Origin: Nitrospirota bacterium
GTDB lineage: Bacteria; Nitrospirota; Nitrospiria; Nitrospirales; Nitrospiraceae
Assembly (NCBI GenBank): GCA_020028195.1
Contig: JAHWYE010000149.1
Location: 1-5,040, forward strand
Length of the DNA: 5,040 nucleotides
Direction: 5' to 3'
The notes under the pieces are model-generated. The model was not told the DNA's origin. It did not search any database and was given only the letters and a program-made list of their open reading frames with translations. Positions 1 through 5,040 of this stretch are shown here, in pieces; within the stretch, counting starts at the first letter, position 1; each line of letters begins with the position of its first letter. The position numbers and the translations under genes were made by a program.

Positions 1-2118
1 AATATCCTGACGGTCGCCACCGGAATTGAGGAGCACAACAACTACGCGGTCAATTTCATTGAGGCGACTCGGTGGATCAAAGCCAACCTGCCGTACTGCA
101 AGGTCAGCGGGGGAATCAGCAACATTTCGTTCTCATTCCGCGGCAATAACGTCGTGCGCGAGGCGATGCACACGGCCTTTCTGTACCATGCCATCAAAGC
201 CGGTCTGGACATGGGGATCGTCAACGCCGGGCAGTTGGGGGTGTACGAGGAGATACCGAAAGACCTCCTCGAGCTGGTAGAGGACGTGTTGCTGAACAGA
301 CGGCCTGACGCGACCGAACGGCTTGTCGCTTTTGCCGAGACGGTCAAACAGAAGGATAAGGTCACCGCTCAGGAGCACGCTTGGCGACGAGGAACCGTCG
401 AGGAGCGGCTCTCCCACGCCTTGGTCAAAGGCATTGTCGAGTACATCGAAGAAGATGTGGAAGAGGCCCGACAGCAATACAGCAAACCGCTTCAGGTCAT
501 CGAGGGGCCGTTGATGGCGGGTATGAACGTGGTCGGGGATCTCTTTGGCGCTGGGAAGATGTTCTTGCCGCAGGTGGTCAAAAGCGCTCGCGTCATGAAG
601 AAGGCGGTGGCTTACCTCTTGCCATTTATGGAGGCCGACAAGGAGGCGTCGGGAGGTAGGAAGGCTCAGGGGAAGGTTCTCCTGGCCACGGTCAAAGGCG
701 ATGTGCACGACATCGGTAAAAACATCGTCGGGGTTGTCCTCGGTTGCAACAATTACGAGGTCATTGATCTCGGCGTCATGGTCCACTGTGACACAATCTT
801 GAAGACTGCCCGGCAACGACAAGTGGATCTGGTCGGGCTTAGCGGTCTGATCACCCCGTCACTGGATGAAATGGCGCACGTGGCCCGCGAGATGACTCGA
901 GACAGATTCCAGATTCCGCTGCTGATCGGAGGCGCCACGACCAGCAAGGCCCATACGGCCGTGAAGATCGCTCCGGCCTACGACCAGCCGGTTGTCCACG
1001 TGCTTGATGCGTCTCGGGCGGTTGGGGTGGTGGGCAGTCTCATGAATCCTGCTCAAAAGACGGCTTTTGCCGAGGGCAATCGGCTCGATCAGGAACGGGT
1101 ACGCCAGGCCCACCAGGATCGCGGCCCGAAACCGCTGCTGACCCTGGCGCAGGCGCGCGGGCGAAAGACTCCCATTGATTGGCGAACCACGGAGATCCCG
1201 ACACCGTCGTTCGTCGGTACCAGAGTGTTGGATGGGTTCCCACTCGATGGGATCGTGCCTTTTATTGATTGGTCACCGTTCTTCCATACTTGGGAGTTAC
1301 GTGGGCGATACCCTCGCATTCTGGATGATCCCAGGGCCAAGGAACTGTTCGACGACGCTCAGCACTTGCTGAACGAGATCGTCGCGCACAAACTGCTGAC
1401 CGCGAGGGCGGTTTACGGATTTTTCCAGGCCAATAGCGTCGGCGACGACATTGAAGTCTACACGGATGACTTGCGGTCGGCAGTGCTCGCGACTTTTCAT
1501 ACGCTTCGTCAGCAAATGCCGAAACCTGATGGACAGTTCAACCAGGCGCTCGCCGACTTTATCGCCCCCAAGTCAACCGGACTGCCTGATTATCTCGGCG
1601 CCTTTGCCGTGACGACCGGCATCGGCCTCGAGGCCCTGTGCGCCAGATTTGAACAGGAGCATGATGACTACAACTCGATCATGGCCAAGGCCCTGGCGGA
1701 TCGGCTCGCCGAAGGGTTTGCGGAACTCCTGCACAAGCGGGCTCGGGGCGACTGGGGTTATGGGGCAGAGGAACAGCTCGACTACGACGATCTAATCCGG
1801 GAGCGGTATCGTGGCATTCGCCCAGCGCCTGGGTATCCGGCCTGCCCGGACCATAGTGAAAAACGAGCGTTGTTTGATCTGTTGCAGGTCGAGAAACATG
1901 TGGGGATCCACCTCACCGAGACCTTTGCCATGTATCCGGCAAGCTCAGTCAGTGGGCTCTACTTTGCTCACCCAGCCGCGGCATACTTTGCGGTCGGCAA
2001 GATCGGCCGCGATCAGGTCAGTGATTATCATTTGCGCAAGCAGATGGAGCTGCAGACTGTGGAGCGGTGGCTGGGTCCGAATCTCAATTACACCCCTTCA
2101 GTAAATCAGCAAGGCTGA
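1..2118 (+). CDS. metH: Cobalamin-dependent methionine synthase MetH, C-terminal 705 residues (5' end outside window)
   Basis: MetH moves a methyl group from 5-methyltetrahydrofolate through protein-bound cobalamin to homocysteine, giving methionine and tetrahydrofolate in the cytoplasm. The frame is open from base 1, so the N-terminal homocysteine domain and part of the folate domain lie to the left. Window residues 1 to about 100 finish the pterin-binding domain (ATGIEEHNNYA at 6-16, SGGISNISFSFRGN at 36-49). Residues about 130-210 are the helical cobalamin cap (GPLMAGMNVVGDLFGAGKMF). Residues about 222-350 are the Rossmann B12 domain: DVHDIG at 234-239 supplies the lower cobalt ligand His236, with Asp234 and Ser287 (GLITPS) completing the ligand triad. 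Residues about 390-705 are the SAM-dependent reactivation domain, with Asp423 in IDWSPFF and RPAPGYP at 607-613. These positions match E. coli D757, H759, S810, D946, R1134 and Y1139 as I recall them, and the implied full length is close to the usual 1,227 residues. No disruption is visible. It converges on the 162-residue gene, 56 bp away. Confidence 0.97.
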   Translation, partial: NILTVATGIEEHNNYAVNFIEATRWIKANLPYCKVSGGISNISFSFRGNNVVREAMHTAFLYHAIKAGLDMGIVNAGQLGVYEEIPKDLLELVEDVLLNRRPDATERLVAFAETVKQKDKVTAQEHAWRRGTVEERLSHALVKGIVEYIEEDVEEARQQYSKPLQVIEGPLMAGMNVVGDLFGAGKMFLPQVVKSARVMKKAVAYLLPFMEADKEASGGRKAQGKVLLATVKGDVHDIGKNIVGVVLGCNNYEVIDLGVMVHCDTILKTARQRQVDLVGLSGLITPSLDEMAHVAREMTRDRFQIPLLIGGATTSKAHTAVKIAPAYDQPVVHVLDASRAVGVVGSLMNPAQKTAFAEGNRLDQERVRQAHQDRGPKPLLTLAQARGRKTPIDWRTTEIPTPSFVGTRVLDGFPLDGIVPFIDWSPFFHTWELRGRYPRILDDPRAKELFDDAQHLLNEIVAHKLLTARAVYGFFQANSVGDDIEVYTDDLRSAVLATFHTLRQQMPKPDGQFNQALADFIAPKSTGLPDYLGAFAVTTGIGLEALCARFEQEHDDYNSIMAKALADRLAEGFAELLHKRARGDWGYGAEEQLDYDDLIRERYRGIRPAPGYPACPDHSEKRALFDLLQVEKHVGIHLTETFAMYPASSVSGLYFAHPAAAYFAVGKIGRDQVSDYHLRKQMELQTVERWLGPNLNYTPSVNQQG

Positions 2119-2136
2119 GAACGAGGTTACGCGTGA

Positions 2137-2183
2137 GTCAATGCTTCTCTTGACCTTAGTCGAAGCCTCAATCTTCAGAGGCT
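2137..2183. terminator. Weak hairpins in the convergent gap after metH
   Basis: Two short inverted repeats lie between or across the converging gene ends. GTCAA (2137-2141) pairs with TTGAC (2150-2154) around an 8-base loop. AGCCTC (2164-2169) pairs perfectly with GAGGCT (2178-2183) around an 8-base loop that contains the stop codon of the minus-strand gene. Neither is followed by a T tract on either strand, so they are poor intrinsic terminators. The location between converging genes is the main argument for a termination role. Confidence 0.25.
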
Positions 2184-2663
2184 AACGGCAAGCTGCTCTA
2201 CCTGTCTCATCCGAACCACCGCGACTTCGAGCGCCTCCTTAATCCACCGGTAACGCTCCTCAGCCCAAGCATTGAACGCGATTCCATCGCCGAACACGAG
2301 GTTCCAGGCCTGTGCGGCATCCAGCAACAGTAACTGATGCGGCCGGTTGTCGCCGGGGAAATAAACCACCAACACTGCCGAGTTCCCGGTGAGGCTGATA
2401 TCGGTGAAGATGTGGATCATCGAGGGAGCGGGCAGATCAATCGCCCGCCCTGCTGCCTCCACAATCGGGCTATACACCCGCTGGAGCAACTGCGAAGTGG
2501 CTTCGTACGGGGCTTTGGTCTCGTGCAGTCGGAGGTTCGGTGCCTCCCCGAACAGATTGTCCGTCAGATAAGCAGTTGCTTCCCACGTGGGCATGGCGCC
2601 GGATGCGACGAGCGATTCGCAGAGGTATCCAATCCAGTTACGAGCTGTGATAGGCGTTGCCAT
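2175..2663 (-). CDS. Conserved-looking protein of unknown function, 162 aa
   Basis: I do not recognise the family. The product is a soluble-looking mixed alpha/beta protein with no signal peptide, membrane segment, cysteine cluster or obvious catalytic motif. The middle (about residues 80-115) alternates hydrophobic stretches (MIHIFTDISL, SAVLVVYFPGD, QLLLLDAA) as in a beta sheet. Residues about 116-160 look helical and charged (AWAEERYRWIKEALEVAVVRMRQVEQL). The ATG start is well supported: GGGAGGAA (2670-2677 on this strand) lies 6 bases upstream, and a near-consensus promoter sits about 107 bases before the start. The gene follows the HD-GYP regulator on the same strand after a 172-bp gap but has its own promoter, so shared transcription is optional. 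The opposite-strand frame over 2337-2702 is most likely a shadow of this gene. That the gene is real is fairly sure; its function is unknown. Confidence 0.8.
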   Translation of the reverse strand: MATPITARNWIGYLCESLVASGAMPTWEATAYLTDNLFGEAPNLRLHETKAPYEATSQLLQRVYSPIVEAAGRAIDLPAPSMIHIFTDISLTGNSAVLVVYFPGDNRPHQLLLLDAAQAWNLVFGDGIAFNAWAEERYRWIKEALEVAVVRMRQVEQLAVSL

Positions 2664-2669
2664 GGCACA

Positions 2670-2677
2670 TTCCTCCC
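2670..2677 (-). promoter_or_regulatory. Strong Shine-Dalgarno for the 162-aa gene
   Basis: The minus strand reads GGGAGGAA, 6 bases before the ATG at 2663. This purine-rich SD fixes the start of the unknown gene and argues that it is translated. Confidence 0.8.
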
Positions 2678-2765
2678 TTTTTTGGCTAGTGAGAACGAAT
2701 GAACGCTGGATCAGTGACAGACCGGATTCAGTACCTGGCAGGAAAACCCTGAGGACTCACCGGCA

Positions 2766-2797
2766 TGACTGCGTGTCAGTATAACGGCGGGCAGTCA
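2766..2797. repeat. Inverted repeat flanking the -10 box (possible operator)
   Basis: TGACTGC (2766-2772) and GCAGTCA (2791-2797) form a perfect 7-bp inverted repeat with an 18-bp spacer. The half-site centres are 25 bp apart. The -10 hexamer (2778-2783) lies inside, one arm falls at the predicted start site and the other in the -35/-10 spacer. This is the geometry of a repressor operator, but no regulator is identified and a repeat of this size could arise by chance. Confidence 0.35.
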
Positions 2798-2806
2798 GGT
2801 TGTCAA
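2778..2806 (-). promoter_or_regulatory. Near-consensus sigma-70 promoter for the 162-aa gene
   Basis: On the minus strand a perfect -35 box TTGACA (2801-2806) is followed after exactly 17 bases by TATACT (2778-2783), which matches the -10 consensus TATAAT at five of six positions. Transcription should start near 2770, giving a 5' leader of about 107 bases before the ATG at 2663. The promoter lies just beyond the HD-GYP stop codon (2836-2838) and points away from that gene, so it gives the small gene independent and probably high expression. Confidence 0.75.
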
Positions 2807-2835
2807 TCAATCACGAGGAGAACTATTCGGCTTGA

Positions 2836-3957
2836 TCAGGAGAAACTGTCGGTATACTGATCCCGAATCATCAGCACGTCGTCCATTGAATCGAAGAAGA
2901 CATCGAGGAGAGCCGGGTCGAAATGGGTGCCTCGGTGCTCACGCATGATGTCCACAGCATGGTCCAATGAGAAAGCCGGCTTATACACCCGCTTGCTCGT
3001 CAGGGCGTCAAAGGCGTCGGCAATGGCCGCGATCCGTCCCTCCAGGGGAATGGCTTCGCCTACGAGGCCTCGGGGATAGCCGCTGCCGTCGAACCGCTCA
3101 TGGTGAGTCCAGGCAATGATGGCGGCTGTTTTGAGCAATTCCGCCTCAGAGCCGTTGAGGATATGGTACCCGATCTCAGCGTGCTGGCAAATCACCTTGA
3201 ATTCATCCGGTGTGAAGCTGCCTGGCTTGAGCAGTACGTGGTCCGGGGTTCCGATTTTACCGATGTCGTGCATCGGGCTGGCCGTGCGGATCAGTTCGCA
3301 GTGCTCCGGGTCTAACCCATACCGCCGAGCGAGGAGGCCGCAGTAATGGCTCATCCGCTGGATATGCCTGGCTGTTGAGTTGTCCCGGAACTCGGCCGCA
3401 ATGGCAAGCCGTTGGATGGTTTCCTCACGGGACAGCCGGAGCTCCTTTTCCGTCCGCTCCAACCACTCAAACGCCTGTTGCAGGGCCGCCGTGCGCGTGC
3501 GGATCGTCTGCTCGAGATTCTCCCGGTAGGCCCGGTTCTCAATCTCGAGCCGACGGCGGCGCAGCGCATTGGCTATGTCGATCAGCACCTCATTGGATTG
3601 GAACGGCTTGAGGATGTAGCCATAGGCGCCGATCTCCAACGCGGCGTGGGCGATGTGTGGATCGTCGAGGCCGGTCACCATGACCACCGCAGTATTGGGG
3701 TATTGAGTCAGCACATGTTTCACCAGGTCCAAACCTGACTCGTCCGGCATGTTCACGTCGCAGAGAATCAAGGTGAATTCCTTGTCTTGTAACTGTAATC
3801 GAGCTTCGCGCGCATCGGCAGCCAACGTGCAGGTATATCCATACTGCTCGAGCATACGACCCAACAGGCGGCGGACTGGTGCCTCATCATCAACAATGAG
3901 GGTGTCCGGCGGCTTGCCGTGAGCTGACGTGGTGTCAGGTTCTAGCAGAAGCGCCAT
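2836..3957 (-). CDS. Response regulator with REC and HD-GYP domains (probable c-di-GMP phosphodiesterase, RpfG-like)
   Basis: This 373-residue cytoplasmic regulator probably hydrolyses the second messenger cyclic di-GMP when phosphorylated by a partner histidine kinase. The REC domain (about residues 18-132) has the acidic pair Asp23-Asp24 (IVDDE), phospho-acceptor Asp67 (CDVNMPDESG), Thr95 (VTG) and Lys117 (LKPF). A charged, heptad-like helix (about 133-183) links it to the HD-GYP domain (about 184-360). Metal and catalytic residues are in place: His198 (ARHIQRM), His230-Asp231 (MHDIGKIG), Lys244 (LLKPG), His259, His285-His286, the GYP signature at 293-295 (FDGSGYP) and Asp314 (ADAFDAL). One small departure is TARH where many members have TGxH before His198. 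No kinase gene is next to it, so it is an orphan regulator here. An in-frame TAG (3967-3969) only 12 bases upstream excludes a longer protein, and no clear SD precedes the ATG. REC-HD-GYP identity is secure; the substrate is inferred from the family. Confidence 0.95.
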   Translation of the reverse strand: MALLLEPDTTSAHGKPPDTLIVDDEAPVRRLLGRMLEQYGYTCTLAADAREARLQLQDKEFTLILCDVNMPDESGLDLVKHVLTQYPNTAVVMVTGLDDPHIAHAALEIGAYGYILKPFQSNEVLIDIANALRRRRLEIENRAYRENLEQTIRTRTAALQQAFEWLERTEKELRLSREETIQRLAIAAEFRDNSTARHIQRMSHYCGLLARRYGLDPEHCELIRTASPMHDIGKIGTPDHVLLKPGSFTPDEFKVICQHAEIGYHILNGSEAELLKTAAIIAWTHHERFDGSGYPRGLVGEAIPLEGRIAAIADAFDALTSKRVYKPAFSLDHAVDIMREHRGTHFDPALLDVFFDSMDDVLMIRDQYTDSFS

Positions 3958-4106
3958 ATTGGGTTTCTACAGGCTTTTTTTCGGGAGTCTGAGGAACATG
4001 GTCGAGGATGATTAGCGTCCTTGCTTGTTCGTGCACAATAAGTGGGCAAAAAGTGCGCATTCAATTGGCTTTTTCGATGCACCTTCTATGCCAACGGGTT
4101 CGGCTC

Positions 4107-4130
4107 AAAAGCGCTTGACGAGCGGCTTTT
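4107..4130. terminator. A/T-flanked hairpin, possible bidirectional terminator
   Basis: AAAAG (4107-4111) and CTTTT (4126-4130) pair, and inside them CGCT (4112-4115) pairs with AGCG (4121-4124), leaving a single bulged G (4125) and a 5-base loop TGACG. This gives nine base pairs, with A and T runs at the ends that read as a terminator on either strand. The T run is only four bases and no gene clearly ends here, so the role is uncertain. Confidence 0.35.
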
Positions 4131-4157
4131 CACCTGGTGGTGTAATATGCTCTCGCC

Positions 4158-4173
4158 AAGGGCCACAGCCCTT
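4158..4173. repeat. Short perfect hairpin, 6-bp stem
   Basis: AAGGGC (4158-4163) and GCCCTT (4168-4173) pair perfectly around the tetraloop CACA. It lies 27 bp to the right of the A/T-flanked hairpin and lacks a T tract. It may be part of the same structured non-coding region or a remnant of something older. Confidence 0.35.
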
Positions 4174-4211
4174 CTGTTGCTAATAGTGCCGCAAAACGGT
4201 ACTCTCCGCGT

Positions 4212-4340
4212 GTGCCCTATCTGTTCCCCTATGAGGATCTATTTGTGTACACAATTAGTCTCCTCATCGTTGGGCTCTTGTACATGCGTGTACGCTATGC
4301 GCGCAAGTGTCGTCGCAACTCCGCACAATCGAACCTCTGA
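4212..4340 (+). CDS. Speculative small single-pass membrane protein, 42 aa
   Basis: A GTG-initiated frame would encode 42 residues: a short N-terminus (VPYLFPYEDL), a hydrophobic segment at about residues 11-25 (FVYTISLLIVGLLYM), then a strongly basic tail (RVRYARKCRR). This is the classic layout of a small bitopic inner-membrane protein obeying the positive-inside rule. Against it, there is no SD before the GTG, no ATG start, the frame stays open upstream to a TAA at 4143-4145, and the hydrophobic region overlaps the large palindrome. It could also be the tail of a decayed gene or chance. Confidence 0.2.
   Translation: MPYLFPYEDLFVYTISLLIVGLLYMRVRYARKCRRNSAQSNL
4231..4267. repeat. 37-bp imperfect palindrome
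   Basis: The core TTGTGTACACAA (4243-4254) is a perfect 12-bp palindrome. It extends to 20 bp (4239-4258) with only one mismatched pair (T/T), through CTA on the left and TAG on the right. After a one-base versus two-base interruption, ATGAGGA (4231-4237) and TCCTCAT (4261-4267) add another 7 bp. No T tract follows and the core has no loop, so a dimer-binding DNA site or recombination/cruciform element fits better than a terminator. A related 14-bp near-palindrome sits at 4280-4293 (GTACATGCGTGTAC). Confidence 0.6.
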
Positions 4341-4355
4341 TCGCCAGCCCTTCAT

Positions 4356-4384
4356 TTGATCTTTGATCCTCGCTACTTTATAAT
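4356..4384 (+). promoter_or_regulatory. Sigma-70 promoter of the rph chimera
   Basis: A perfect -10 box TATAAT (4379-4384) lies 17 bases after TTGATC (4356-4361), which matches four of six -35 positions. Transcription would begin near 4391, giving a leader of about 25 bases that contains the SD. The -35 overlaps an exact tandem 7-bp repeat, TTTGATC at 4355-4361 and 4362-4368. The promoter position fits the normal start of rph, suggesting the native rph upstream region is retained. Confidence 0.65.
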
Positions 4385-4399
4385 CCGATCCACTTGATT

Positions 4400-4409
4400 G
4401 GAGAGAGGA
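4400..4409 (+). promoter_or_regulatory. Shine-Dalgarno that fixes the rph chimera start
   Basis: GGAGAGAGGA ends 5 bases before the ATG at 4415. It favours that ATG over the in-frame TTG at 4394, which lies upstream of the SD, and over the ATG at 4427, which is 17 bases from it. Confidence 0.7.
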
Positions 4410-4414
4410 TTTCG

Positions 4415-4819
4415 ATGAATCATGGCATGAGCCTGCTGCGCCAGGACGGGCGTATGGAAGGCCAGATCCGACCGGTAAAAATCAGTCGGGATTTCATCAA
4501 GTATGCTGAAGGGTCCGTGTTGATCGAGATGGGTGGGACCAAGGTGATTTGCACGGCCTCGGTTGAAGAGAAAGTCCCCCCCTTTCTCAAGGATAAAGGC
4601 CGCGGATACCAGATCGGATATGCGTCGTCTACCGATCTTCGGACGTGGACACGAGACGATGCCAGAGCGGGGATCGCCGTTTCGCCGGACGGGTGGGACT
4701 CGGAAACCATCAGCTACCCGAACGTGTTCGAGCTCGATGGAAGCACTTATATGTACTACCAGGGGAATCAAGTCGGCAAGTTCGGATTTGGGTTAGCCCG
4801 GCTGGAATCTGACTCGTAA
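4415..4819 (+). CDS. rph: Chimeric frame: truncated RNase PH N-terminus fused to a glycosyl-hydrolase-like C-terminus, 134 aa
   Basis: Residues 9-64 are unmistakably the start of RNase PH, the phosphate-dependent 3'-exonuclease that trims tRNA ends (RQDGRMEGQIRPVKISRDF, AEGSVLIEMG, TKVICTASVEEKVPPFLKDK). The family normally continues into a segment like WVTAEYSMLPR and is about 240 residues long. Here, at codon 64-65 (about 4604-4609), the protein switches to GYQIGYASSTDLRTWTRDD, then GWDSETISYPNVF and GKFGFGLARLES. That pattern resembles the C-terminus of five-bladed beta-propeller glycosyl-hydrolase-like proteins of polysaccharide clusters. The remaining RNase PH piece lacks the phosphate-binding arginines and catalytic aspartates, and the hydrolase piece lacks most of its propeller, so neither activity is expected. 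Gly41 replaces the Asp or Asn usual before TKV, perhaps a sign of relaxed selection. Promoter, SD and frame are intact. It is best read as fused gene fragments, real or from misassembly. The next gene starts 7-13 bases after its stop. Confidence 0.85.
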   Translation: MNHGMSLLRQDGRMEGQIRPVKISRDFIKYAEGSVLIEMGGTKVICTASVEEKVPPFLKDKGRGYQIGYASSTDLRTWTRDDARAGIAVSPDGWDSETISYPNVFELDGSTYMYYQGNQVGKFGFGLARLESDS

Positions 4820-4832
4820 TGGATAGATGTTC

Positions 4833-5040
4833 ATGAAATGGAAGAAGCTGGGCAAGATCTTCGACCCGACCGATCATGCGCTTCCGAACGGCTGTGTCGA
4901 ATTCGCTCAATCTCCGCAGGCGTTGGTGTGCGCCGATTCTGTCAGGGTGTACTTCGCGACGAGACGGCGCGACGCTATCGGCAAGTACGTGAGCCACATC
5001 GCCTTCGTCGATTTCGACAGGCAGCTTTCGCGGGTGCTGG
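4833..5040 (+). CDS. Glycosyl-hydrolase-like beta-propeller protein, N-terminal part (3' end outside window)
   Basis: A frame open to the right edge encodes 69 complete codons beginning MKWKKLGKIFDPTDHALPNG. It continues with CVEFAQSPQALV, VYFATRRRD and GKYVSHIAFVDFD. This opening is typical, as I recall it, of uncharacterised predicted glycosyl hydrolases with a five-bladed beta-propeller (GH32/43-like fold) found in surface-polysaccharide clusters; substrate and activity are unknown. The phrase QSPQALV followed by a VRVYFATRxRD strand is the first propeller blade. An in-frame ATG at 4827 (MFMKWKK) is an alternative start; no strong SD favours either, and the closeness to the previous stop (4817-4819) suggests translational coupling. 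The preceding chimera ends in what looks like the C-terminus of the same family, so tandem copies probably existed. Most of the protein lies beyond the window. Confidence 0.75.
   Translation, partial: MKWKKLGKIFDPTDHALPNGCVEFAQSPQALVCADSVRVYFATRRRDAIGKYVSHIAFVDFDRQLSRVL

Larger units (their letters stand above)
3958..4414. other. 457-bp intergenic region between divergent genes
   Basis: This stretch separates the minus-strand HD-GYP gene from the plus-strand rph chimera. I see no convincing large gene: the longest frame (GTG at 4042 to 4359) encodes a cysteine- and tryptophan-rich chain without domain-like pattern or SD. What it does hold are two hairpins, a 37-bp imperfect palindrome, one speculative short membrane-protein frame, and the promoter and SD of the downstream gene. 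I find no convincing sigma-70 or sigma-54 promoter for the HD-GYP gene at its left end. Confidence 0.7.

Noticed and set aside
133..822. 229-aa minus-strand frame opposite metH
   Set aside because: It lies wholly within strongly conserved metH coding sequence, and its residues show no family pattern. Long antisense frames are common in GC-rich genes.
2337..2702. 121-aa plus-strand frame opposite the unknown 162-aa gene
   Set aside because: It lies antisense to a gene with a strong SD and promoter, has no recognisable features, and runs through the other gene's start signals. It is best explained as a shadow frame.
4031..4070. Possible sigma-54 or sigma-70 promoter for the HD-GYP gene on the minus strand
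   Set aside because: The minus-strand run TGCGCACTTTTTGCC resembles a -24/-12 element only if a base is inserted and lacks the key GG. The best sigma-70 pair (TTGTGC and TAATCA) matches the consensus poorly.
4270..4345. tRNA-like T-arm words (GGTTCGATT on the minus strand)
   Set aside because: The flanking bases do not form a T stem, and no acceptor or anticodon arms can be drawn around it.
4042..4359. 105-aa GTG-started open frame in the intergenic region
   Set aside because: The translation is rich in Cys, Trp and Met with no recognisable domain, no SD precedes the GTG, and it overlaps hairpins, the palindrome and the -35 of the rph promoter. It is most likely non-coding.
4373..4771. 132-aa minus-strand frame opposite the rph chimera
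   Set aside because: The plus-strand translation is recognisable protein on both sides of the junction, so the antisense frame is a shadow.

Overview
The window looks like chromosomal DNA of a free-living, moderately GC-rich Gram-negative-type bacterium. The wording of the MetH and RNase PH proteins, and an orphan REC–HD-GYP regulator beside an uncharacterised small protein, are compatible with a Nitrospira-like (Nitrospirota) genome. That placement comes from recalled protein resemblance only.

Layout: (1) 1–2118 (+) is the 3' part of metH, cobalamin-dependent methionine synthase. It enters at the left edge inside the methyltetrahydrofolate domain and runs through the B12-binding and SAM-activation domains to its natural stop. 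(2) 2119–2174 is a short convergent gap with two weak hairpins. (3) 2175–2663 (-) is a 162-aa soluble protein of unknown function, with a strong SD and a near-consensus sigma-70 promoter whose -10 box lies between 7-bp inverted repeats. (4) 2836–3957 (-) is a 373-aa response regulator with REC and HD-GYP domains, a probable cyclic-di-GMP phosphodiesterase. (5) 3958–4414 is a 457-bp intergenic stretch with no convincing large gene. It holds a terminator-like hairpin, a smaller hairpin, a 37-bp imperfect palindrome, one speculative small membrane-protein frame, and at its right end a good promoter and SD. (6) 4415–4819 (+) is an intact reading frame made of two unrelated pieces: about 64 residues of RNase PH (rph) joined in frame to about 70 residues of the C-terminus of a beta-propeller glycosyl-hydrolase-like protein. 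(7) From 4833 (+) to the right edge is the start of another gene of what appears to be that same glycosyl-hydrolase-like family.

The left two thirds are ordinary housekeeping and signalling genes with no visible functional link to each other. The notable part is the right end: the normal expression signals of rph now drive a chimeric frame that leads directly into a probable polysaccharide-related gene. This marks a deletion or rearrangement joining a housekeeping locus to an accessory cluster, or an assembly misjoin. The sequence alone cannot separate these. I see no CRISPR array, tRNA, rRNA, insertion sequence or evident novel defence system.
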